In this document: piece after piece, positions 26,579 through 34,812 of the stretch
Layout of the letters: every line of letters starts with the position of its first letter
Numbering within the stretch: the stretch's first letter is position 1
Origin: Puniceibacterium sp. IMCC21224
GTDB taxonomy: Bacteria > Pseudomonadota > Alphaproteobacteria > Rhodobacterales > Rhodobacteraceae
NCBI RefSeq assembly: GCF_001038505.1
Contig: NZ_LDPY01000002.1
Location: 310,001-374,000, forward strand
Direction of reading: 5' to 3'
DNA length: 64,000 nucleotides
The notes under the pieces: model-generated
What the model was told of the DNA's origin: nothing
The model's database searches: none
Seen by the model: only the letters and a program-made list of their open reading frames with translations
Program-made: the position numbers and the translations under genes

Positions 26579-27360
26579 TCTTCGCGTCCCAGATATGCTT
26601 CGAGAACGTGGGGATCGTGGCGGATTTCGGTGGGCGTGCCGTAGGCCAGCCGCCTGCCACGATCCAACACGACAATGCGGTCGGTGATCTGCATGACAAG
26701 GTCCATGTGATGTTCGATGACAACGATCGCCATACCGCCCGCACGCAGCGCCAGCAGGCGGTCGCACAGCGCGCGCATATCCTCACCGCCAAGCCCGGCG
26801 GCCGGCTCGTCCAGCAGCAGGATGCGCGCGCCGGTACCGTTGGCCAGAGCAATCGACAACATGCGCTGCGTGCCGTAGGGGATTTCACCCGGCAGGCGAT
26901 CGTGGAATTCGGGCGGTATGCCCATTTGCGCCAGCGCACCCGAAGCAATCTGACGGGTATGCGCCGCCCTGCGATGCTCGGACAAGGGGCGGAAAATCGT
27001 GCCCAACAGGCCGGTCCCATGCTCTGACTGAATGACGGCGATCATGTTCTCCAGCACCGTCAGATGGGTGAAAAAGGCATTCTGCTGGAACGCCCGCCGC
27101 AGACCCAGTGCGGCCAGTCGGCTGGCGGGCACATTTGTAACCTCGCGCCCGTCTATTTCAACTTTCCCGGTGCGATTCACCATGTTTGTTGTAGCGTTAT
27201 AGCAGGTGCTTTTACCTGCGCCGTTGGGACCGATGATCCCCAGAATTTCACCTGGGTTCACTTCCCAGCTGACATCCTCCAGCGCGACCAGGGCGCCAAA
27301 GGCCACGCGCAGGTCCTCGACCCTGAGGGTGCCGCCATCTGTCTGGAACATGTTGTTCAT
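26575..27360 (-). CDS. livG: ABC transporter ATP-binding protein (LivG)
   Basis: 261 residues. Walker A GPNGAGKST, AFQQNAFFTHLTVLENM Q-loop region, and Walker B ILLLDEPAAGL followed by VIEHHMD. The signature reads IPYGTQR where LivG proteins usually have LSYGQQR; mildly divergent but probably functional. Start at MNNMFQ, or nine bases downstream at MFQTDG. Confidence 0.9.
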   Translation of the reverse strand: MNNMFQTDGGTLRVEDLRVAFGALVALEDVSWEVNPGEILGIIGPNGAGKSTCYNATTNMVNRTGKVEIDGREVTNVPASRLAALGLRRAFQQNAFFTHLTVLENMIAVIQSEHGTGLLGTIFRPLSEHRRAAHTRQIASGALAQMGIPPEFHDRLPGEIPYGTQRMLSIALANGTGARILLLDEPAAGLGGEDMRALCDRLLALRAGGMAIVVIEHHMDLVMQITDRIVVLDRGRRLAYGTPTEIRHDPHVLEAYLGREE

Positions 27361-27385
27361 CGGTCCCGCTCGCTCCTGCTTGCGA

Positions 27386-28543
27386 TCAGTTGGCGCTGTC
27401 GCGAACGACGATCTGCTGATCGGTCACATCAAAGATGTAATGGTTGCTGTTCAGCTGACCGTTCTCGCCAAAGCTGACATCGCCAAGGATGGTGTTTTCG
27501 AAATCTCCGCCGCGGATACGGGGCGCGACCACCTCTTTCTCAAGACTTTGGACATCATTCGCGGCCATCGCCCAGACCTGAAGCGCTGTTGCGCCAAGGG
27601 CCATAAATTTGTCTGGCGTATAGTCGTGCAGGTCTTCTGTGATCGCGATAAAGCGCTGGTTCACCTCGTTTGAGGCGAACGGCTCGACCTTGGGAAAGTA
27701 GATATCGGCGCCGACCAACCCGTCGGACGCATCACCTGCCACCTCGATCACACTGGGCGCCACCGTGCCTACCGCCGCAACCAGCGAGCCGGGCAGACGG
27801 CTGCGTTTGGATTGGCGAATGATGGCCGGCATTCCCAGTCCTTCGTTGGCGTTGATCGCGATAGTGATGTCAGGATTGGCCGACTTTACATTTGACAGCT
27901 GCACGCGAAAATCGGCCTGATCAAAGGGGAACAGCTCTTCTGCGACCTTCTCGTACTCGTATCCCATCTCTTTCAGGGACGCCTCGATAGAGGCCTGTGC
28001 GCCTGTACCATAGGCATCGTTTTCGGTCAGGAAGGCGATGCGCGTGGCACCCGCATCAGCAATGAATCGCGCAACGACGGCACCGTCCTGCGCGTTAGAA
28101 CTGTTCAGACGCACGGCCAGCGGATTGCCCTCGCCTGACAGGATCGGATCGGCCTTGGAAATGGCCGTTATATCCATGATGCCCGCGCGGGCGATGACCG
28201 GCTGCATTGCCAACGTGACGGGGCTGTTCCAGCCTTCGATGATCACGTCGACGCCTTCTGAAATCAGCTCGTTCGCCCGCGACACGCCGACAGCGGGCGT
28301 CGATTCGTCGTCGCGGCTGATAAGTTCCAGCTGACGGCCCATCACGCCGCCATCATCGTTGATCATCTTGGCCATTGCTTCGATGGCCCAGTTAACATGT
28401 TTGCCCTGCGGGCCTGCGCCGCCACTGAGCGGGAAAATCACGCCGACCTTGATTGGATCCTCCTGCGCCTGCGCACCGGATGCGAGCAAACCTGCAGCCA
28501 TCATGGCGACGACTGCTGTTCTTGCGAATGTCGAAAATACCAT
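27386..28543 (-). CDS. Liv-type ABC substrate-binding protein
   Basis: 385 residues. The signal peptide ends at ASGAQA-QEDPIK, followed by VGVIFPLSGGAGPQGK and GGVMGRQLELISRDDES, typical of type I periplasmic receptors. TATGGGAGGAAGAG precedes the ATG. First gene of the minus-strand acyl-CoA unit; one of the paired 14-bp operators is 159 bp upstream. Ligand unknown, presumably the acid activated by the downstream ligase. Confidence 0.9.
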   Translation of the reverse strand: MVFSTFARTAVVAMMAAGLLASGAQAQEDPIKVGVIFPLSGGAGPQGKHVNWAIEAMAKMINDDGGVMGRQLELISRDDESTPAVGVSRANELISEGVDVIIEGWNSPVTLAMQPVIARAGIMDITAISKADPILSGEGNPLAVRLNSSNAQDGAVVARFIADAGATRIAFLTENDAYGTGAQASIEASLKEMGYEYEKVAEELFPFDQADFRVQLSNVKSANPDITIAINANEGLGMPAIIRQSKRSRLPGSLVAAVGTVAPSVIEVAGDASDGLVGADIYFPKVEPFASNEVNQRFIAITEDLHDYTPDKFMALGATALQVWAMAANDVQSLEKEVVAPRIRGGDFENTILGDVSFGENGQLNSNHYIFDVTDQQIVVRDSAN

Positions 28544-28701
28544 TCTCTTCCTCCCATAAGCGGCCGCACTTTACGTGCCACCAAATCTGATCGTCTCGTC
28601 AAACCTGTGCGACCCTCCCGCCGCTGTGCCGGTTTGCGTGCTGTCTTGCGGACGCATTTCCGCGCCCGAATGGCAGTCGCACAATGCCACTGAACTCAAG
28701 A

Positions 28702-28715
28702 ATACTAACTGGTAT
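28702..28715. promoter_or_regulatory. 14-bp operator, proximal to Liv/acyl-CoA unit
   Basis: ATACTAACTGGTAT, with inverted ends ATAC/GTAT. The same 14 bp occurs in reverse orientation at 28915-28928 next to the opposite gene. This resembles sites of TetR-type regulators of acyl-CoA catabolism (inference). It probably overlaps the promoter of the minus-strand unit. Confidence 0.7.
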
Positions 28716-28835
28716 GTAATTTTGTCAATCGTTCTGTGATCTATTTTTCGCCAGGACGTTTATCTGAGGGATCTCGCTAAATATTCGATTTTGTGTCCAT
28801 ATTTGATAATTATATTACCTATTATCTCCAGTTTT

Positions 28836-28858
28836 CGCACGAAACTTTTTTTCGTGCG
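28836..28858. other. Hairpin in the divergent control region
   Basis: CGCACGAAA and TTTCGTGCG form a perfect 9-bp stem around a CTTTT loop inside a strongly AT-rich 120-bp stretch (about 28735-28860). It sits 98 bp before the enoyl-CoA hydratase start. It could shape the 5' leader or separate the two promoters. Confidence 0.5.
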
Positions 28859-28914
28859 CCCGTTCGCATCGCCGAAAGACATCATTGGTCGCTTTGAAAA
28901 TTTCACTTGTTAAG

Positions 28915-28928
28915 ATACCAGTTAGTAT
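28915..28928. promoter_or_regulatory. 14-bp operator, proximal to enoyl-CoA hydratase unit
   Basis: ATACCAGTTAGTAT is the exact reverse complement of the site at 28702-28715. It is centred 34 bp upstream of the ATG at 28956, where bound repressor would block transcription of the plus-strand unit. The matched pair implies joint control of both arms. Confidence 0.7.
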
Positions 28929-28955
28929 GTCAGCCTATCGCAAAGGGGAGAATCC

Positions 28956-29747
28956 ATGAGCTCGATTCAAACAAAACCAGGGGACTTGATCCGGTTTGAT
29001 CAGCAGGGTGTCGTTGGGGTTGTCACGATGTACAGGCCGGATGCGCGCAATGCGCTAAGTGTTCCGATGCTCGAACAACTGGCGCAGATCATGGGCGCGT
29101 GCGACGCGGCCCAAGATGTGCGCTGCATCGTCCTGACCGGGGGTGACACTGTGTTTTCCGCCGGTGCGGATATCGATGTTTTGTCCGGCCACACTGCTGC
29201 CACCTATCCTGATTCGATCAACCGCCGCGCCTTTGATGCGATTCGCGCAACCCGCACGCCGGTTGTGGCGGCCGTTGCGGGGTATTGTCTGGGCGGTGGC
29301 TGCGAAATTGCGCTGAGCTGCGATCTGATCGTCGCCGCCGATACCGCACAGTTTTCGCAACCTGAGATCAATCTGGGGTTCATTCCCGGCGCAGGTGGCA
29401 CGCAACTTTGGGCGACACGCGCCGGGCTGGGCACGCAGGCGCGCGCGGCCTTGACGGGAACCATGCAGGATGCGTTTGCGGCGCGCCGCGCTGGGATTGC
29501 TGATATGGTGGTGCCCGCTGGCGCGTTGGCTGCAGCGTCGCTTGAGCTGGCGCAAGACATCGCCAGTAAGGCGCCGCTGGCCACGCGCGCGGCCAAGGCT
29601 GCGATGCGTGCGCCATGGGGTGCACCGTTGAACGCAGCACTGGAGCAGGAAGTCGCCCTGATGTCCGGCCTTCTCGCCAGCTCTGACGCGAGCGAGGGCA
29701 TTGCCGCCTTTCTGGACAAGCGCAAGCCCCGCTTTGAAGGGTTCTGA
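28956..29747 (+). CDS. Enoyl-CoA hydratase/isomerase (crotonase family)
   Basis: 263 residues. FSAGADIDVL supplies the CoA/oxyanion loop, LGGGCEIAL the second oxyanion segment, and Glu117 and Glu137 occupy the two catalytic glutamate positions of hydratases (GGGCE and QPEINLGFIPGAGGTQ). AAAGGGGAGAATCC precedes the ATG. First gene of the plus-strand acyl-CoA unit. Confidence 0.92.
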   Translation: MSSIQTKPGDLIRFDQQGVVGVVTMYRPDARNALSVPMLEQLAQIMGACDAAQDVRCIVLTGGDTVFSAGADIDVLSGHTAATYPDSINRRAFDAIRATRTPVVAAVAGYCLGGGCEIALSCDLIVAADTAQFSQPEINLGFIPGAGGTQLWATRAGLGTQARAALTGTMQDAFAARRAGIADMVVPAGALAAASLELAQDIASKAPLATRAAKAAMRAPWGAPLNAALEQEVALMSGLLASSDASEGIAAFLDKRKPRFEGF

Positions 29748-29750
29748 GCA

Positions 29751-30311
29751 ATGGAGAAGGTTGTGCCACAGGTGATCGAAATTGACGGCGGCGTCGATGA
29801 TGCAGCGCTGACCGGCGCTCTGCGCAAGGCATCGCGCGATGCGGTATGCCTGATGATTGCGGGGAATCTTTCTGCAAATCTGGGCGGGCCTGCGGGCTGG
29901 GTTCCGCTGTTGGCAGATACGCCGGTCCTGCTAAGTATATCGGTGGAGGGGCCGGTCGGCACGCGCGGTATCGCGTTGATTTTGCTGGCGGATATCGTCG
30001 TCATGGGCGCCAATCCTACATGCGACGGCACGGATATCCCCGCGCTGGCCGAGCTTGCCGCACTTCGGCTCGGGGCTTTGAACGCGCGGCGCGTGCTGCT
30101 GGCCACCGATCCCCTGTCCGAGTTGGTCGCGATTGGTCACGCCACCCGCGCCGAGGCACCGCGTGATGCGGCGCGCAGCCGTGCCGCCGCGTTTGCACCC
30201 GTGGCGCACCGGTTGCGCCAGGGCTGGCGCGCGGCACGTGATCTGCCCGCAGGCGAGGCGCTGGCCTATGCCGCCTGGTTTAACTCAATCACCAATAAGG
30301 AGGCGTCGTAG
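29751..30311 (+). CDS. Degenerate crotonase-like protein of unknown role
   Basis: 186 residues, shorter than ordinary crotonases. GPVGTRGIALILLADIVVMGANP aligns by eye with the crotonase segment that follows the second oxyanion loop, but the position of the first catalytic Glu appears to be Ala and the second Glu motif is missing. It is encoded between the hydratase and DUF35 genes with 3-base and start/stop-adjacent spacing, so it is likely translated. It may be a partner subunit of the hydratase or of the thiolase-like complex rather than an enzyme. Confidence 0.55.
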   Translation: MEKVVPQVIEIDGGVDDAALTGALRKASRDAVCLMIAGNLSANLGGPAGWVPLLADTPVLLSISVEGPVGTRGIALILLADIVVMGANPTCDGTDIPALAELAALRLGALNARRVLLATDPLSELVAIGHATRAEAPRDAARSRAAAFAPVAHRLRQGWRAARDLPAGEALAYAAWFNSITNKEAS

Positions 30312-30691
30312 TGCCCCAAGATCCGCGTTTTGATGGCCCCGGACCTGATGCCCAATGGCAAGCCGCGTTGGCAGAGGGGCAATTCGTAATTCAGCACTGC
30401 GACACTTGCGGCGCTGCGCAATTCCCGCCTGCCGTGACTTGCCGCGCCTGCCATGGCGCAATGCTCAGGATGGTGCCGGCATCGGGCAAGGCGACGGTTT
30501 ATTCCGCGACCACTGTTCGCAACCGCGAGGGCGCGCATAACGTCTCGATCATTGAGATGGCAGAGGGGCCGCGCATGATGGCCAGTGTCGAGGGCGATCC
30601 CGAAGCGGTGCGCATCGGCCAAGCGGTCACCGTACGCGTCGAGGGTGGCCAATCACCGATGGTTGTCTTTTCACCGGCGGACGCGGCATGA
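30311..30691 (+). CDS. DUF35 zinc-ribbon/OB-fold acyl-CoA-binding protein
   Basis: 126 residues, GTG start directly after the previous stop. Zinc-ribbon cysteines are in HCDTCG and TCRACH (CxxC-10-CxxC), followed by an OB fold (GKATVYSATTV). Members partner thiolase-like proteins (ChsH2-Ltp2 in steroid side-chain cleavage, and related pairs). Overlaps the thiolase-like start by ATGA, which fits a stoichiometric complex. Confidence 0.88.
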   Translation: MPQDPRFDGPGPDAQWQAALAEGQFVIQHCDTCGAAQFPPAVTCRACHGAMLRMVPASGKATVYSATTVRNREGAHNVSIIEMAEGPRMMASVEGDPEAVRIGQAVTVRVEGGQSPMVVFSPADAA

Positions 30692-31845
30692 GCGATCCAT
30701 TGCGCGGCAAGGTCGCCATCGCCGGCATCGGCAACACGCGGCGCTGGCATGCGCCCGGACGGTCAGCCTACGACCAACTGGAAGAGGCCGCATTTCTGGC
30801 GCTTGAGGATTGCGGCCTGACGCTGGGCGATGTGGATGCATTGTATTGCGCGCATTCCACCTCTGGCCTGCCGGTGCTGAACGTGGTCGAACGTCTGGGC
30901 CTTGGCCCGAACCTGCGCCATGCGGATGGCACCATGGTGGGCGGCGCGTCGTTCCTGTTCCATCTGCGCGGCGCGGTGTCGGCACTGAACGCTGGCCAGT
31001 GTGACGTGGCGCTGATTTGCTATGGTTCCAATCAAGCCAGCGCCGGCGGTCGGCTGGTGCCAATGCCGGACCCGCAACCTTACGAGGCGCCGTACAAGCC
31101 GCGATATCCGATTTCCAGCTATGCGCTGGCCGCGGCGCGGCATATGCACACCTTCGGCACTACTCGTGAACATCTGGCTCAGGTGGCGCTGGCCGCGCGG
31201 GCTTGGGCACAGCTGAACCCCGATGCGCAACAGCGAGGGCCGCTGACGCTGGACGAGGTATTGGGCGCGCGGATGGTGTCCGATCCGCTGAGCAAAGCTG
31301 ATTGCTGCCTTGTCACCGATGGCGGCGCAGCGCTGGTTCTGACCCGCGCTGACCGGGCCCGTGATCTGGCACGCCTGCCAGTACATGTTCTGGGCACGGG
31401 GGTTGCAGTCAGTCATCGTCAGATTTCCCAAATGCCGGATCTGACGACCAGCGCCGCCGCCATATCCGGCGCTGCGGCACTGCGCGAGGCCGCGCTTGGC
31501 ATCAAAGATGTCGATCACGCGATGCTGTATGACGCGTTCACCATCTGCACGCTGATGTTTCTTGAGGATCTGGGGTTCTGCACCAAGGGCGAGGGCGGCG
31601 ATTTCGTCGCCTCCGGGGCCATTTCACCGGGCGGCGCAGTGCCGGTGAACACGAATGGCGGCGGTCTGTCGTGCAATCATCCGGGTATGTACGGGATTTT
31701 CACCCTGCTGGAGGCCGTCACCCAGCTGCGTGGGGATGCCGGCGCGCGGCAGGTTGCAGGCGCCGAGGTGGCGCTGGCCCATGCCAATGGCGGCGTTTTG
31801 TCCAGCCAGGCAACCGCGATCCTCGGCACCGCGGCGACGATATGA
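30688..31845 (+). CDS. Thiolase-like (Ltp2/SCP-x type) protein lacking the nucleophile cysteine
   Basis: 385 residues with thiolase fold blocks AIAGIGNT, LYDAFTICTLMFLEDLGFC, GGAVPVNTNGGGLSCNHPG and HANGGVLSSQAT. Aligning by the downstream AGQCDVAL block, the active-site Cys of thiolases is replaced by Gly (VGGASF). Cysteine-less members working with DUF35 partners, such as Ltp2, are retro-aldolases that release acetyl- or propionyl-CoA from a beta-hydroxyacyl-CoA. That is the likely role here; the enzyme-specific residues are not verified. Confidence 0.82.
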   Translation: MSDPLRGKVAIAGIGNTRRWHAPGRSAYDQLEEAAFLALEDCGLTLGDVDALYCAHSTSGLPVLNVVERLGLGPNLRHADGTMVGGASFLFHLRGAVSALNAGQCDVALICYGSNQASAGGRLVPMPDPQPYEAPYKPRYPISSYALAAARHMHTFGTTREHLAQVALAARAWAQLNPDAQQRGPLTLDEVLGARMVSDPLSKADCCLVTDGGAALVLTRADRARDLARLPVHVLGTGVAVSHRQISQMPDLTTSAAAISGAAALREAALGIKDVDHAMLYDAFTICTLMFLEDLGFCTKGEGGDFVASGAISPGGAVPVNTNGGGLSCNHPGMYGIFTLLEAVTQLRGDAGARQVAGAEVALAHANGGVLSSQATAILGTAATI

Positions 31846-31860
31846 AACAGGAGATTTGAG

Positions 31861-32775
31861 ATGAGCAAGATACTGGACGGCAAGGTTGCCATTGTCACCG
31901 GCGCGGGCCAAGGCGTAGGCGCTGCCATCGCCAAGGGGCTGGCAGCCGACGGCGCAAAGGTTGTGGTGAATGATGTTGGCGTCACCCTTCAGGGCGAAAT
32001 CGAAAATGCCTCGGCGGCCGATGAGGTGGCGCAGGCAATCTGCGACGCGGGCGGCACAGCGGTGGGCAACGCCGACTCTGTTTCGGAATGGGACTCGGCG
32101 CAGCGCATTGTCGAGACAGCGATCGACACCTACGGGCGCGTCGATCTGATCGTGAACAATGCCGGCATTTTGCGTGACGCAATTTTTCACAAAATGCAGC
32201 CTGATCAATTTCAGGCGGTTCTGAACGTCCATTTGCACGGCGCGTTCAACGTCAGCCGCGCCGCCGCCCCGCATTTCAAAGAGCAGCAGAGCGGCAGTTA
32301 TGTCCACATGACGTCAACCGCCGGGCTGATTGGCAATTTCGGACAGGCCAACTATATGGCCGCCAAGATGGGGATTGTCGGCCTGTCTCGGTCAATTGCC
32401 ATGGATATGCAGCGCTCGAATGTGCGATCCAACTGCATCGCGCCCTTTGCCTGGAGCCGTATGGTCAGCTCGATCCCGACAGAAACCGAAGCTGACAAGA
32501 TCCGCGTTGCCAAGCTAAAGCGCATGACACCGGAAAAGATCGCGCCCTTGGTTGCGTTTCTTGGCTCAGATGCCGCGGAAAAGATCAGCGGCCAGATATT
32601 TTCCGTCCGCAACAACGAGGTTTATCTGTTCAGTCAGCCACGCCCGGTGCGTACGCTGCATCGCGGCGACGGCTGGACGGCCGATACGCTTGCGGAAATG
32701 CTGCCCGATGCGTTTGGCACATGGCTGACACCATTGGAACGGTCGGCAGATGTCATCGCATGGGATCCGGTCTGA
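31861..32775 (+). CDS. SDR-family 3-hydroxyacyl-CoA dehydrogenase (MFE-2-like)
   Basis: 304 residues. GAGQGVG nucleotide loop, VNDVGVTLQG, NNAGILRD and catalytic YMAAK. The VVNDVG segment and extra C-terminal 50 residues are characteristic of the (3R)-hydroxyacyl-CoA dehydrogenase domain of multifunctional enzyme type 2. Followed, with TGATG overlap, by the MaoC hydratase that fulfils the neighbouring step in MFE-2. Confidence 0.88.
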   Translation: MSKILDGKVAIVTGAGQGVGAAIAKGLAADGAKVVVNDVGVTLQGEIENASAADEVAQAICDAGGTAVGNADSVSEWDSAQRIVETAIDTYGRVDLIVNNAGILRDAIFHKMQPDQFQAVLNVHLHGAFNVSRAAAPHFKEQQSGSYVHMTSTAGLIGNFGQANYMAAKMGIVGLSRSIAMDMQRSNVRSNCIAPFAWSRMVSSIPTETEADKIRVAKLKRMTPEKIAPLVAFLGSDAAEKISGQIFSVRNNEVYLFSQPRPVRTLHRGDGWTADTLAEMLPDAFGTWLTPLERSADVIAWDPV

Positions 32776-33632
32776 TGCCCCTTGATCCGGACGCCTTGCT
32801 GAACATGCGTATCGACCCGGTGCGTCGGCGCTATGATTGGCGCGACAGTGCACTGTATGCGCTGGGTTTGGGATATGGCGCCGATCCGGTGGACGAGGTT
32901 CAGCTGCGTTTCGTCAGCGAGCGCGACCAGCAGGCAATGCCCACCATGGTCAACGTGCTGGGCCATGACGGAGCGTGGATGAAACGCCCCGAGACAGGTA
33001 TTGATTACACCAAGGTCGTGCATGGCGAACAGGCCATGCAAATACGCACCCCCCTGCCCGTCTCGGGCGAGATCATTGCCCAGACCCATATTGACGAAGT
33101 CGTCGACAAGGGCGAGGGCAAAGGCGCGCTGGTCACGGCCCGGCGCGAGATCCGCGACGCCGAAACGAATGTGCATTATGCCACGGTGCGGATGACGATC
33201 TTTTGCCGCGGTGCAGGCGGATTTGGCGGCGCTGGCGCCGGAACGCGCCAGCGCAAAGCGCAGCCGACCGATCTGCCAGAGACGTCAACCACGCTTGCCA
33301 CCCGTCCCGAACAGGCGCTGATCTACCGTCTGTCGGGCGACTACAACATGCTGCACGCCGATCCGGAGACCGCCCGAATGGCCGGATTTGACCGGCCCAT
33401 CCTGCACGGCCTGGCGACGTTCGGCATCGCCGGTCGCGCCTTGATGGACCGGTTCTGCTGTGCCGATGGGGCCCGCGTACGCGGCCTTGAAGGACGATTT
33501 TCTGCCCCGGTTTATCCCGGTGAGGCGATCACGATTGACATGTGGCCCCAAGGGGCTGGGCAAGCCGCCTTCAGGGCCCGCGTGGAAGATCGCGAGGTTC
33601 TAAGCAACGGGCAGTTTGATTTCAGCGAATAA
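32775..33632 (+). CDS. MaoC-like double hot-dog enoyl-CoA hydratase
   Basis: 285 residues starting MPLDPDALL. The C-terminal hot-dog holds the hydratase-2 motif SGDYNMLHADPETA and HGLATFGIAGRA with the catalytic Asp/His pair near residues 190-200. The N-terminal hot-dog is degenerate, as in eukaryote-like MFE-2 hydratase-2 proteins. It hydrates an (E)-2-enoyl-CoA to the (3R)-hydroxy form, matching the preceding SDR. Confidence 0.88.
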   Translation: MPLDPDALLNMRIDPVRRRYDWRDSALYALGLGYGADPVDEVQLRFVSERDQQAMPTMVNVLGHDGAWMKRPETGIDYTKVVHGEQAMQIRTPLPVSGEIIAQTHIDEVVDKGEGKGALVTARREIRDAETNVHYATVRMTIFCRGAGGFGGAGAGTRQRKAQPTDLPETSTTLATRPEQALIYRLSGDYNMLHADPETARMAGFDRPILHGLATFGIAGRALMDRFCCADGARVRGLEGRFSAPVYPGEAITIDMWPQGAGQAAFRARVEDREVLSNGQFDFSE

Positions 33633-33648
33633 GAGTGAGGCGGAACCT

Positions 33649-34809
33649 ATGGATTTCAATCTGACTGACGATCAAAGACAGTTGCAGGACAGCGTGCGCC
33701 GCTTTGCGCAGGCCGAACTTCCTGCACTGGCGATCGAGACCGAAGAAACCGGCCATCCGATCAACGACACCTGGATGCGGCGGTATGCCGATCTGGGCGT
33801 GCTGGGCGTCAATACACGAGAGGACCATGGCGGGCTGGGCCTGCCCCACCTCGACGCGTTTCTGGTGATGGAAGAGTTCGCCAAGGTGTCGGTCGGCGTC
33901 GCCTTTCCGGTGTTCGAGACGTCGGCCGGTCCCGTGCGCATCGTCGAAGCATTGGGCCATCCCGATCTGGCGGCGCGCGTTGTCCCCGCCTCGGTGCAGG
34001 GCAAGATGATGGTCGCCATCTGCATGTCCGAGCCAGGGGCCGGCACCGCGCTGACCGACCTGCGCACCAACGCGCGTATCGACGGCGACGAAATCGTGAT
34101 CAACGGCGCCAAGCGCTGGTGTTCGGGTGCCGGCCATTCGCAGGGCTATGTGGTGTTCTGCCGATTTGACAACACCCCCGGCGCCAAGGGTATCGGCGCG
34201 GTCTTTGTGGACAAGGACACGCCCGGCCTGACCTTTGGACCGCAAGAGCGGTTGATGGGCTTTCGCGGTGTGCCATCCGCCGACATCATGCTGGATGAGG
34301 TGCGCGTGCCGCGCAATCACCAGCTGATCGGCGCGGGAGGCTTCTCCCAACTGATGGGCTTGTTCAATCTGGAACGTCTCGGTAACGCAACCATGGCGCT
34401 GGGTGTTGCGGCCGGCGCGCTGGAGCAGGTTCAGTCCTATGTTCAGGAGCGCAGCCAGTTCGGCAAGGAAATCATCGACTTTCAGGCCGTTCAGATGCGT
34501 CTGGCCGAAATGGCGATCAAGGTCGAGGCCTCTCGCCTGATGATCCACCGTGCCGCCGCGAATGCCGGTACCGGCCTGCCGAAATCGGATGAATCGGCGA
34601 TGGCGAAATGCATGGCCAACGAGATCACGCGCGAAGTGACGATCGCTGCGATGCAGCTGATGGGCGGCTACGGCTACGCACGCGAATACGGAATGGAACG
34701 GCGCGTGCGCGACAGTTTCGGCTGGGGCATCGCTGGCGGTTCCATCGACATCCAGAAGGTGAACATCGCCGCCGGCTTGATCGGGCGACGTTTCAATCAA
34801 CGGGGATAA
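33649..34809 (+). CDS. Acyl-CoA dehydrogenase with catalytic Glu in the IVD/LCAD position
   Basis: 386 residues, MDFNLTDDQR start. MSEPGAGTAL, KRWCSGAGHSQ and RSQFGKEIIDFQAVQ are standard. At the usual YEGT position the sequence is AGGSID, i.e. Gly363 instead of Glu. However NLERLG places Glu242 where isovaleryl-CoA and long-chain dehydrogenases keep their base. This suggests a branched or bulky acyl-CoA substrate. Confidence 0.88.
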   Translation: MDFNLTDDQRQLQDSVRRFAQAELPALAIETEETGHPINDTWMRRYADLGVLGVNTREDHGGLGLPHLDAFLVMEEFAKVSVGVAFPVFETSAGPVRIVEALGHPDLAARVVPASVQGKMMVAICMSEPGAGTALTDLRTNARIDGDEIVINGAKRWCSGAGHSQGYVVFCRFDNTPGAKGIGAVFVDKDTPGLTFGPQERLMGFRGVPSADIMLDEVRVPRNHQLIGAGGFSQLMGLFNLERLGNATMALGVAAGALEQVQSYVQERSQFGKEIIDFQAVQMRLAEMAIKVEASRLMIHRAAANAGTGLPKSDESAMAKCMANEITREVTIAAMQLMGGYGYAREYGMERRVRDSFGWGIAGGSIDIQKVNIAAGLIGRRFNQRG

Positions 34810-34812
34810 GGT

